Assembly: GCA_010093485.1 (NCBI GenBank) | Contig: MU001504.1 | Span: forward strand, 317,769 to 381,768 | DNA: 64,000 nt | Direction of reading: 5' to 3' | Source: Karstenula rhodostoma CBS 690.94 | Lineage: Eukaryota > Ascomycota > Dothideomycetes > Pleosporales > Didymosphaeriaceae | Part shown: positions 32,977-44,335 of the stretch, piece after piece | How positions within the stretch are numbered: the first letter of the stretch is position 1 | Layout of the letters: each line of letters opens with the position of its first letter | The notes under the pieces: generated by a model | Seen by the model: the letters and a program-made list of their open reading frames with translations, nothing else | Database searches by the model: none | What the model was told of the DNA's origin: nothing | Position numbers and translations under genes: made by a program

Positions 32977-33877
32977 GCTGGTTGTGTGGGAATGGTAGCG
33001 ATGTGGTCGCGGCTAGCGGGGTTCGCTTTCAACGGTTGCTCGTGCAATGCAGGTCGTTCGTGGCGGAGAAAAAGATGTGGCGCTTTGGCGCAAGAACTGC
33101 GCTCTTTAAACCCGCAGGCTGGGAACTTGTTGGTTGCAGCTCAGCATTCAGCATTCAGCCTTCTGATGACGCGGTTTCGTCCATGATTGGGGACCCGGAT
33201 CCCTGTATGTGGAACGCTCGGAAGCACTAAGAGCGCCGCGTTTCACACGGCTTGCCGTTTGCCGAGAGGTTCCCACGAAATGTTGTCTAGGAAGAATTTA
33301 GCCGCTGTACGTGACTGGGCTAGTCCGAACTAGGGTCGCGTGTAGCACAGCCACATATATTTCCCTGAGCCTCCTTCGGACGCCACGGCATCCATGTTAC
33401 TTTTACAGTACTAGGACATAAGTTTGAGTACTATCGGCCTACGTATTGCCTACCCTCGATGTACCCAAGCTTTTTTCCTAATCCTGTAGGAACAACAGGA
33501 ATCGCAACATCAGCTGCACATGTATTTTCTTCAGCTCACTTAAAGCAGAGACTAATTAGAGAAGACCTAGGTCGTATCGAAGCCGCAACATTGCTTTGAC
33601 ATGAGCCAGCTCTTCGGGGTACGTTACTACCTCGCTACGTTTGAAATTGCACTCTCGCATATATTGAATGACCACGCGACAAATGCTACGTATATCAAAT
33701 CCATTATACGTAGCAACACTTGAGCAGTGCCGATATGTCGAGTAACTGAAGGTACAGCAGTTTCCCCAAGTGGCATCTTCTCATGTCTCTCGGCCATCAA
33801 CACCCTTGCCCAGCACATACAGTACTAGCCCGAGAGTGTGGGTACTGTATTGATCCTCCTGAGGAAACAGAGTGTAC
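32977..33877. other. Intergenic region
   Basis: The promoter side of Pmp3 and the 3' side of the orphan gene. No supported gene. A stretch near 33467 shares the 12-mer GTACCCAAGCTT with 35492. Confidence 0.4.
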
Positions 33878-34531
33878 TCAAGCTCCTGACGCGGTACTAT
33901 CGAGTCGACGCCAAGCTTCCGCAAAATCCTCATCGTCACTTTTGAATTGCCCCTCTTCAGCAACACTCCCTTCGTCGAGTAGATTTCCATCTTTCGCAAC
34001 AAGATCTCCCTCAAGCTTAAACTCCACCTCTAATACATCCTTCCCCGGATACTCCTGGATTGGGACTGTCACTATCACTTCTGGCTTATTAGCCTTGATA
34101 TGTCGATATATTTTAAATTTGGTGTTAAAGTTCTTCAAGATGGCCAGCCCGTACTCGTTGCCAAAATCTCGATCGAAGTTGATGCTAATAGGTCTGCTTG
34201 TAAGATTCTTGATCCGGACAGTGACAGTATAGCGATTCCATCGGCCGCTTTCTTTATGCCAGTGAAAGGATCTCGTGATCGTGGTGAGAAGCCGCGATTC
34301 TGTTGCGGGCAGGTTGAATGCGGTCGCGCTGCTAGGTAGATCGGTTCGGAATAGGTGTAGCACGAGCTGTCTGTAGCAATAGTTATGGTTTCTGTTTTGA
34401 ACGTTGGGTGTCTTTTCGAAGGTTGACTCCAGCGATGCCAAACGTGTTATCGGCGCTTGGTCTAAGTGTGATCAGTGCAGTTAGTAACAATTAGAGTATT
34501 CTGTAAACGGGCGGTTCGTACTGGTGTTCAT
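33878..34531 (-). CDS. Orphan hypothetical protein A
   Basis: A 10-nt first exon (34522-34531, starting MNT) joins exon 33878-34461 across a 60-nt intron, giving 197 aa. I propose this join because the large frame has no suitable ATG of its own, while the splice gives one in phase. The middle (WNRYTVTVRIKNLTSRPISINFD ... EVIVTVPIQEY ... VLEVEFKLEG) looks like an all-beta fold. The C-terminus is acidic. There is no signal peptide, membrane segment or recognised family. It could be a lineage-specific gene. Confidence 0.45.
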
Positions 34532-35704
34532 CGTTCGAAAGGACTCTCGGGGAAGCTTGACTATATCGTAAGATTTCGGAGTATGTGATTGATGTGAGGA
34601 AGACGAATTATGGCTGGTCCGCGTAGGGCACTCTTATATATGCCACCCCCCAGACCGCCTTGTTGGCAGCCATGAGTAACACTCGGCGCAACAAAGAATA
34701 CTTGAGTGTGATTCCGAGGCGCTGTATGAAGCCTTCGCCATTTCTGCCCTCTGAAGATTCATGAAGGGATGTATGTTAACTATTTGTTAACGTCGGGTGG
34801 CTGTAACTGTCTAAGTGTGAGGAGGAAAGTTCTGAAGGTATGTTTAATAGTCTTGATCTTGTGTGCCAGTGACTCATATAGCCATATTGAGAAACATATC
34901 GCGATCGATTGAAGTAAGGTGGAGGCACTCTTTGTTTTGACCCACGTATTGGTCTCTGACTCAAAATTCTTGTATTTCGCATCACTCACTGATCAACGCA
35001 AAGCCCCCAGGGTCTCACTGAGAACCTCCAACTGCTCCATTGTCCAGTGTGGAGATGTCAAAGATCCACAGGTTCCTCAAATCCTTTTGTTGGTCCAATC
35101 ACATCCAGCCACCCAGTCTTAACCCTTGCTAACAAGCCATCAACACCTAGACCATTGTCATATATATGACCAAGTCCAATGTCCGAAGCCGAACCTTCAA
35201 GGCTCTCTGACCGCTTTTACACGTAGGATCGACACCGCAGCGCACTCGCTTCATTTGCCCCCAGGAGGAGCTTTGACTTGGCTAGGTCAGACCGGCGGTC
35301 GAACATTTCCCATTATTCGCGTGTCCGGGAGCATCGTTGTACAATGACTCAGCCGTGATACGCGTCGACCCAAGGTTAGCTTCTGATGACTGTTGGTTCT
35401 CGACGGGCTGTGACCACCCGCAATGAGCACGGTCCTACACAACTCGTCAAAAGCTTGGGCATATCGTGCTAACCCAGGCTGGAGGTTGAGGTACCCAAGC
35501 TTCTGACGTAGCGCATCGTGATTGCCATAGATAACCCACTCTCATCAACGTATAGTACTAAGACCGAAGTCTGGGTACCATCGATCTAGGCATCGCCTAG
35601 CCTGGGGTAACACGCCGTGCTCAGACCTTTGTCCAGGCGCTGTAACGCTTTTGCTCATTGTCCCGGCTTCGCGACGTTCGAGTAGACTCTCCGCCGCCTG
35701 CGCC
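34532..35704. other. Intergenic region between two orphan genes
   Basis: 1.17 kb with no supported frame. It contains copy 2 of the dispersed 24-nt motif (35590-35613) and the repeated 12-mer GTACCCAAGCTT near 35492. It may hold debris of a transposon. Confidence 0.35.
35590..35613 (+). repeat. Dispersed 24-nt motif, copy 2
   Basis: Differs from 346-369 by three A/G transitions only. See the entry for copy 1. Confidence 0.25.
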
Positions 35705-36187
35705 TCAATCCTCCCTGCAAAACTCAAAGAACACCGTCAAATGGGTATCGACTTGAAACCTCTTGGTCTTCATGTACGCCGCCGTGCTACCCGCTTCAAG
35801 CTGCGTGTACATGTTGTTTTTGATATAATCTAAGAGGACTGTGATAGACGGATTCGGTATCGGCACCTCAATGCGTGCAGTAGTCGGAGTAGTCGGATCT
35901 CTGTATCCGCCCTGTGTCGAGCGCCCGCCATGACTCGATCGCTTGCCTTGGAGTGTCACTGTCACACTGGCAGAACGTCTTTGGTCGATTATCTTGTACC
36001 CCCCGTCGAGCTGGATACCGGTGGGGTATTTCAAGGACAGACCTTGCACGAGGCTTTTGCAGCATCGCTGAAACAGTGCGAAGGCCTGCGCGAACTTTAA
36101 TCCTTGCTCTTCGCTGGTGTGGGCGCTTTCCTTTGCTGAACGATCGGACCCACTCGCTGTAGAACCTTCGCGCGTTGTATCGCTCAT
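35705..36187 (-). CDS. Orphan hypothetical protein B
   Basis: A frame of 160 aa, starting at the ATG at 36187. The frame is open further up to 36349 without an ATG. A Ser/Glu-rich N-terminus is followed by a helix (LKFAQAFALFQRCCKSLVQGLSLKYP). Beta-rich segments with SASVTVTLQGK and ARIEVPIPNPSITVLLDYI follow. It has a weak architectural resemblance to orphan A (both have a short VTVT/VTVR strand in the middle), but I cannot align them. No signal, membrane segment or known family is seen. It may be an accessory, lineage-specific gene. Confidence 0.4.
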   Translation of the reverse strand: MSDTTREGSTASGSDRSAKESAHTSEEQGLKFAQAFALFQRCCKSLVQGLSLKYPTGIQLDGGYKIIDQRRSASVTVTLQGKRSSHGGRSTQGGYRDPTTPTTARIEVPIPNPSITVLLDYIKNNMYTQLEAGSTAAYMKTKRFQVDTHLTVFFEFCRED

Positions 36188-38248
36188 GTCCTGCGTGACT
36201 TCGACTTCTTGTTCGAGATGTCCTGATAAAAGTGGAGAGAAGCGAAAGGCTCGCGATGCGGAGAATCGTGTACAGGGCGAGTGTGATGACCACAGGTCTG
36301 GGATGTCGCGTGGTTGGACCCTTTTCTTTGTGGTGCCAGAGAAACCCAACGCAATTTCCGACTTCCTTCCGCGACTGTCTTGAATAAAGCCTACAGGAAG
36401 ATATCTTTGACCGTATAGCCTGTTATACTGCCATCCATGGATAGCTGCAGTGTTTTAAGCGGAGAGACTGTACGGAGTATCCTTGTGATGACTGTCGGGT
36501 GGTGTTCAATAATCCGGATATATGGTAAAGGATGCTCAGTATGCAGGGGTATCTGCGGAGGTGAACAAAGCGACGAATTAAGCTGTACATACATCTGCAG
36601 GCACGGTCGCATACCCCTGGGTACCTTCAATCATATCTCAACGGGACCCACAACCCGCAAAAACTTTTAGCACCGACGTCCTAGCCGAGGAGAGTGACTA
36701 TGCCACGAGCTACCGGCGGCGGAGTAAGACAGCCGCCCCCGGAACTTCGCTTTACAGTCACGAGGGAATCGCGACGTACGTGTCACCACACAACACTGGA
36801 AGTAGGCGTCGCTACGACGTGGCGAATGCCATGGACAAAATTATTGTGTCCCATGATCGAAATTCCCTGAGTCAAGCTCTACGGATAGGGCTTGTACCGA
36901 TAAGTATCCTAGACTCGGCGCCGTCTCGGTCGACGATTAGCAGACCTCAGACGCCCTCCAGTCAATCGAACAGACGCTCTTCCATTATCCATCAACGCAT
37001 AGATGAAAAACCGTTGTAATCTGCCATTCGAAGGACCTACCAAAGACAGGGGCATGCATACGATGTCCACAAAGGGGATGTGAATACATACGCTAGCACG
37101 GATCAGGCGCCGGAATACGAAACCAAGATAGGACAGAGGAAGCACGATAACGCTAATCTCACGTTTAGCCGTTCTCAATTTGGCGATTTGGATACATGTG
37201 TATGTTTCAAGGGACAGTATATCAACTGGGCATGTGCACAGTGGTACCGAAGTTCATCCTCCACTTCTTCAGTCTCAACAAGTTGCCTCCCTCACAAGAG
37301 CCCGCAAGTCCATCCCAACCTATCTCAACCACTGACCCAAAGACAACAAACCCACCTTTTCCGACTCCTCTCAAATTCAACTTAAACACCGAACGAACAT
37401 AGCGCTTCCCCTCACTAGTCGATTTCTCACGATGTGACCCGGCGTGACTCATTCCACCACCACTGCCCAAAATCCCAACCCAGTACTATATCGCACATGC
37501 TCACATCCCCCTTTACTACCCGCAGAGCATGTAACCCATCCCCAGCAAAGCCTCGCCGACCAACTTCTCGACAAGCGATTCCTAAATCCCTTGCCGAGCA
37601 CCAACCCACACCCACCCCACGTCGTCTCTATGCAGTGAAAGAAAGCCAGCCAGCCATTGCACTTCCTCTCCCAAGCCCCCACATTACCTCCAGCATAATC
37701 AGCCACACCTCTACCCCCCACTCCACCTGCCCCCCAGACAAAGCAGTGCAGCACACACCCTTCCAATAAACCACCATACACACAGAGCCACAGCATCCAC
37801 ATGTCAGACCGAGAACCGCAACCTCCATGGTCCCCAACAAACCACAACCTCACCTCACCCGCCCAAGCCCAAGCACAAGCACACATACCAATCACCAAAG
37901 GAATAAGTAAAGTTGATATACTGCAACTTGCCCACCACCACCAAGTGTTTCCATAAATACACCACACCAAACACGCATTCCCCAAGCGGATAGGATAGAA
38001 CAAGAGAAGAGGTATATAACACAACGAAGCGCTTCAACGAAACGAGATGAGGTGAGGTGAATCCCCCAAATATCAATCAAGAACCAACAAAGCCAACCAA
38101 CGTAAAATCAAAGTAACGCCCCCCCTCCTTTTCCAATTACCCAAAGCGTTTCTCAATACGAACATAAGCACCGTCAGTCATAACATCATATACACCCCCT
38201 CCCTTCTTTTTCCTCCTCTTCCACCCCACCAATCTCCCCCTCTCCAAT
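36188..38248. other. 2-kb region without a supported gene
   Basis: Fragmentary frames only. On the plus strand, 37220-38230 is remarkably C/A-rich and G-poor. That portion likely includes the 3' UTR of the PhoD-like gene, whose stop is at 38249. Confidence 0.4.
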
Positions 38249-41200
38249 CTACTTCCAAAACTTAAAACCCTTCTTCTTCGGCGGAACGAAACTCTCCTCA
38301 CTCTCCCTCGCCTCATCATCCCCGGTCGCATAACTCCTGCCATCATCCTCGCTGCTCTCCTCGTCATTTTCCGCATACTTCCCCCGGCCTAGATACTTCG
38401 CGCCAACCCCCGCCCCACCCCTCTCTCTCTGTGCAAAATACCCATCTCCACCCGTGTCATCCCGCGCCTGCATATCGCGTCTGCTATACGGACTCTCCGG
38501 CCCCGCGCCCACGATAGCCGGGTGCGGGGGGTAGCTGTCGCGCTTGGAGCGGTGCGTGACGACGTGGGCCTCGTGCTCAAAGCGCTCGCCGCGGTGCTGG
38601 TTGAGGATGCCGCCCATGCTGCGGCGGTTGACTTTGGGATCTTGGTCCGGCGGCGGCACATCCTGCGGGCGTTGGTGCGGTAGTTGTGAAGAGTGGGATG
38701 CGTTGGTGTTGGGGAGGCGGGAGGAGCCTGAGCGCGACGGAAGAGGCGCCGTTTGCGTCTGGACGGCAGTGTAGGCGACGACAGGCGCGCTGACGTGTCG
38801 GTTTCGCTGGGCCGCCGCGGAGTCGTAGGCAGAAGGTGGCGGGGCGCCGGGCGCAGGGCGCGCAGAGCCAATGTCGACACTTTGCCGGCGGTTTTGGGGG
38901 GCGCTGGGCGCGGCGTGGCCGGGTGCGAGTCCTGCGTCTGTGGGGGCGTGAGTGTCAGCATACGGAGGAGGTTGGGACTGGGAGGGAGCGCGCTTGCGGT
39001 TTGTGAAGCCTGGAATGATGATCCTAGGGCCCACTTTGTACCTTTGGCGTATGCGCTCCTCCTCGTTCATTTCCTCTTCACTGCCACTTTCGGACTCGGA
39101 TCCTTCGGTGTGTGATCGTCCGTCGTCGCCTATAGTACGGCGAGGACGTCGTTTCCCAAAGACTCCAAAAACACTGCTGAGGCGAGACTTCCGTCGCTCC
39201 TTCTCCTCTTCCTCAGCGGCCTCGGGGGCACTGTAGTCTAATGCAGGTACGAGCAAACGGTAAGGAGTGGTAATCCCAGCAGGATCGTGCTGCGATACTT
39301 CCAGATTGAGACAGATATCGAGGCCTCCCGCTAGATTGATGTGCTCTCCTTCGCGCCGCACACCCTTCTTACTCAAGATACTTGCACGACGAATAAAGTT
39401 CGGTGGACCGCCAGATGGGTCGCCAGCAAGCGAAGGGCGTCGGGCCGGGACACTGTGCGACGACCCGTGAGCATCGACGCTGTCGACCGAAGCCCTCCGC
39501 TTGAAGAGCGAAGTAAATGAATTTCGCCGAGAGCGAGGGCGTTCGGGTCGTTCGGGTGAAAATGAAGACTGGGGTTGAGTTTGACGATCATGTGCAGCCG
39601 TATTTGCTGGGTTATTGTAGTAGGAAACGGGAGGGGCCCGCTCCTTGCGTCTGCCAGACCCACTCATACGGCGGACCATGTTTCCAGGGGTGTAATCAGA
39701 CAGCGTCCTTGTCAGCCGTGGTCCATTTGCACCGGGCGAAGCAGGTGGCGTATCTAGTGGTGTACTTCCTGGTTTGTACGCTCGCAGACTGCACCAGTTT
39801 CGGCGTTGAAGCAGATGGAGATTGTTTCTCTTCTTTCCATCAACATCGTGAGTGAAGAGAGGAATCATGTTTTCATCTGTATCTGGATCGAGGTGGTGTA
39901 TCTTGTTACGCTTGTTGATGATGTCCGCCATGATCTCAGGAGGTGGCGTGTTGACAATGGCGGAAGAGATGACGTTTGGCATATAGCGATGATCCTTGTC
40001 CTTCGGAATGTTCAGCTTTTTGTTGGAAAAGAACTGACCGGCAGCAGCTAGGTGAACATCGCCGCCAAGGATAGTGACACGGACTGACTTAGTGCGTGCA
40101 ATGTGTTGCAGCTCGTGTATGAGCCAGTTGCGCTCATCCTTGTGGTGCTTTGCCGTCCAGTGGTCGTCCAGGTCGTCGAGGATCTCGACACCACCATCAA
40201 ATTTGTTGACAAAACCGCCCAAGAGACCCATGCGACCTAGCGCCTTGACAGGATCCATGAGTCTGCTGGTCAGGACATTTTCGAGGAAGTTCAAGCGAGG
40301 ATACGCAATGGGGACACCAAGCAAGACTATCAGGTGCTTTGTTTCTCCTCGGATGATCTCTTCCTCTAGGCGATCGAAGATGTTGTCGTATGAATCTTCT
40401 GAAATAATCTCGTCACGTTGACGCTCAGTGCGACAGTCAAGACCGAGGAATGCGACTTCTCTGCCAAGCTGTACAAATACACTTCGAGATAGCTCTCTGA
40501 TGTAAGGCCCAGGACGGGCACCAAGAAGCCATGAGGGCTCGGTTGCCCTTGTTTCGGCCGGAACAGACTGGTGTTGGAAAAGCATATAGTATTTGAAGGC
40601 GACTGCGCCAAGCCCGGTGAATACAGGCGTTTCCATAAAGTGGTGCGGATAGGAGCCGTATCCCTGAAAAAGTCAGCAGTGTCTTTTGATTCGCAAGAAT
40701 GGTCCTCACATCGATAATGTCATGATCGTCCCAGATATTGATCATTGGGATCTGGGAGTTTGCCAATCCGAACAGACCTTGAGAGAACCACATTGAATAC
40801 CGGTCCAGATAGAACTGCTCAAGCTCGTTCTGCAGCTCTTCCGAGAAAGGAGTGCGATGTTTTTGCCAGACATTGTTACTCTCGGTCCACTGTCTGAATA
40901 GTGTGGTGTCGCGCATGGCAGCATCGTTATAAATTTGATCACCACCACCAATCATTACGTGGAAAGGCCGGGTTTGATGATTGTTCAGCACGTCTCGCCA
41001 CATGGGATCCGGACCGCAAAATTCTTTCGAGTCGACGCTGAGCGAGAAGCCATTGCAGCTGTGGAACATGATGTTCATAGTTTCACCTCTAGCCGGGACC
41101 CAGAAACCAATGGCTGGTCCGCGGTTGATCCTGTATGCAATGCGTGCTTGCTTCGGCCCAAGCTCGACTTCGAGATTGAATCGCCAGAAAGTGACGCCCC

Positions 41201-43457
41201 TTTCAGCATGTAGCTTCACGGCAGTGATCTCCTTCACTTTGCCCAGTTTTTCGCCGTCCCTCTTCTTAATTCGGGAAGACTTTTGTGGGCCTGCACTCTG
41301 TGGACTCATGGAGCTTTGAAGTTCCGAGAATAAACCGGTGTCATCTTCTTCCAGGGAGAGATCGATGTCTTCCGGAATTTCATCAATAGCTTTGACGTAA
41401 AGAGTCCTTCCAGTCCGTGACACCTTCACCTGGCCTTCGAGAGGATCAACGTACGCCGGATGCAAATTATCCGGATCTACGTCATCAGGCGGGTGCGGTA
41501 GTAGGTCCATGGGTTGTGTGAATAGGCGTAGCGTGGGCGGCCTTTGATAGGAGGACCCTTCATCGGTGGTCACAATCATCACGCTTCCGCGCCAAATTTC
41601 GCGGTCTCTGCCCGCTTTATTTTTGTCTCGGCGAAGTCCCGTGTAGCGAAGGAGTGGCCCGCATTTGAGGTAAAGGGGCGGATTGAACGTGGTCTGAGTG
41701 GTTGGAGGGTCAACATAGCCGTCATAGGTTGGCTCTGCATAACCGCCCGACTGTCGCCGACGTGTCGAGCTACTATCCTCCCACCAGGCTTTGTTGCCCC
41801 CCGTACTATTAGACCTCTGAGGCGCATCGAGGTCCAGGTCGGCATCCATGAGTATTCCCACTGGGCCGTTCTTCCACTCGTCTAGCATTGGCGGGGGAAC
41901 ATAAAGTCGGTCGGGATCATGTTCTTGCGAGAAGACATCACCGACAGTTTGATTCTGGGCGTGTGATGGCGGCGCAGCGTGGACTTCCGTGACCGAATCA
42001 GAAAATCCTACACTTCTTCGATTTGCCGCTGGGGCCGCCGATACGCCATGAGGCCGAAGTTGGTCGTTTCTGTTCAGGGTGCCCTTCTGGTCGATCTCCT
42101 GCTGTTCCATCTCCTTCTGTGCTTCGAATATGCCGCGACTATCCCTCTTTCTCTCATGCTTGATCGTTTCCTTCGGGGTAGGGGGCAGATCCTTGGACAA
42201 CCTCCTGCTGTCGTATCTGGCGACACCACCGCTTACGTGTCGCGATGCATTGGGCGGTTCATCAACTCCGTACAGTCCCAGACCAGAAGGCACGGGGGCC
42301 AGCTTACGTTCCAACTTTTCCACAGGTTTCTCTGGAGCTTTGACTGGTCCTGATCGGTCCCGAAAGCTGCCCGATCCTCTTGCCACCCCAACCTCCTTTT
42401 GGTTGGCACTGGGCGAGCGGCCGACAGATCTGATCGTACGACCAACGACCTGCTGGTGACTCGGTGTAATTGAGATACGCTGAGCTTTGGATTGAGACAC
42501 AACTCGATGTGGCCCAGATCCTGCGCCGGTTCCTGAGGGATCCCACGGGTCAGACAAGTCGTAGCCGTACCCATCTTCAGATTCACTTAGGTCATCTGGC
42601 AGTAAGGGGGCTTTGGGTTTGTTTTGCACGGGCATGGAAACATGTCGCCTGTTGCTCGTCGTGCGAGTAGGAGTTGGCTCCGGACTTGTCACTTTTTCAG
42701 ACACATTGCGCTGCTGCTTTGCCGCAGCCTCGCGGTCCCGTGCGCGACGGGCGCGCATCTCCGCCTCGGCCTTCTCTTGCGCTGCCAGCTCTATCTCCAG
42801 TATCCTTGCCCTCCTCTCCTCCTTGCTTATGTCATCCAGCTTGCCCTCTAGCTTCTGGAGTGGAGACCTGTCCGGCACCGATGGTCTACGGCCCTTTGAA
42901 TTCTTCCGGGCCACACCTTCGGCTGCTCCCGAGAGCGATTCTGGCGGCGAATATGGCGGCGAGCGCAGCTGCTGCAACCGCTCAGCAGGTATTGTGATGG
43001 CTGGCTGCTGGCGACTTGCGTTCATGTATATGGTCGGGTCTCGAGAGCGCCCAGAGTGGGAGCGACTGGGCGCCCTCGAGGTGCTCTTGGGTGCGTACGG
43101 GTCCTTGTACGATACCGGTGGTGCTCGTGGGACGTCTGGGGCCGCGGGCAGGGCCTCGCCCGATGCGCCCGTGGTAGGAGGCGGTATCTGCTGGCTCTGT
43201 CTGCGACGATGCGACGAAGAGCGCGAGACGCCATTGGCACCTGAGGAATCAGCTGCAGGGCGTGCGGAATCGCCAGGCATTGCGGTCGCGGGCTCGGTCG
43301 CTGGTGCATGTGCATGGGCAGGCTGGGCGTCGACGGGCCGGCGGTAGCTGGCACCCTTCTTCGAGTAGCCATCGGGAAGCGGCTGCTGCGGATTGTTCGC
43401 AGTCTGCGCGACATAGGTGGCGTTGCTGCCGCGGTTTTCCATGCTCAGGCGCGCCAT
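38249..43457 (-). CDS. Large PhoD-like phosphatase-domain protein
   Basis: Exon 40710-43457, a 46-nt intron, then exon 38249-40663 encode 1720 aa. Residues 1-560 are Pro/Ser/Arg-rich and disordered, with a charged coiled coil at about 205-255. The central part (about 590-1240) is the fungal PhoD-type metallophosphatase fold. Metal-site motifs are GGGDQIYND (D840), NIWDDHDIID (909-916) and LGGDVHLAAAG (D1118, H1120). Residues 1250-1720 are again low-complexity, with basic/Ser patches and a C-terminal KKKGFKFWK. PhoD enzymes hydrolyse phosphodiesters. The function of the long fungal forms is uncertain. No signal peptide is present, so a cytosolic or membrane-associated role is likely. It is divergent from KEX2. 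Confidence 0.9.
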
Positions 43458-44335
43458 GCGCTCAGGCAGTGCGCGCGGGGAGGAGCAGTCCTCAGCAAGG
43501 GACAGCGGGGACCTGCGGCGGGGTTACACTATTCACAGTATGCCATCTACTTTTGATCCAATTGGACTTGGGCCAGATGGGTGCCAATGTGCAGGTAACG
43601 GTAACAGTAACGCAGTAACGCAGTGCCGCAGTAACGAGAGCGTGGGCGACGGGATGGATGCGGGTGCAGGAGCGCTAGACAAAAGACGCGCCGCCGTACA
43701 AGCGCAGACGCAGAAATCAACAGATCAATTGCACGCGCAAGAAACAAAACTGTATGTACATGGATGCAGCAAGACGGGCGCGCGCCGTCGGTCTGATATC
43801 CACGGCGCGGGCCAGCGCATCACCGCGAGAATCATGGAGGCGGGAAAGCGTGGCTGGGGAGGCGCGCCTGGCCCGGGCGGGCTAGCGCCTTCTTTCTTTG
43901 GGCCACATCGTGCGGCGCCTACCGTTCAGCCTTAGGGAGCATCCAGTGCTGAATAACACCTCGCCCTCTCCATCGCCGTCTCTGCCTCCGTCTCCGTGTC
44001 GTCTCCACCAGCGCCTCTCGCCACGTTGCAGACGCCCGGCGCGCGCTCTTCCTTACCACACGCAGCTTTTTGCATTGTTCCCCCGACCTGCTTCTCCGAG
44101 CCTAGCTACGACCGACTACGCAGACCCATGCACCAGCTCGTCCAGTAGTCTTACCCGAAACCCTTCCCTCACTAACTCCTTCGCCGCCTCGACCTCCCCT
44201 CTCCGACAACACTTATCATCGAGGACACCGTCGCTCGTTCCGAGACCTCCTCCGCCGCTCTGCGCTCGACGGGCGTCTTCACCACATCCATACCTCGCCC
44301 GGTGCATGCTCTAGGCAGCCCTCGACCCCGTCGCA
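43458..44335. other. Divergent promoter between PhoD-like gene and KEX2
   Basis: 878 bp. The half near KEX2 is C/T-rich, as is typical of a fungal core promoter and 5' leader. A short AACGGTAACAGTAACGCAGTAACG-like tandem pattern lies near 43595-43640. No gene is seen. Confidence 0.45.

Noticed and set aside
37222..38080. Minus-strand frames rich in W/C/G
   Set aside because: They mirror a C/A-rich plus-strand tract next to the PhoD-like stop and show no domain. Probably 3' UTR.
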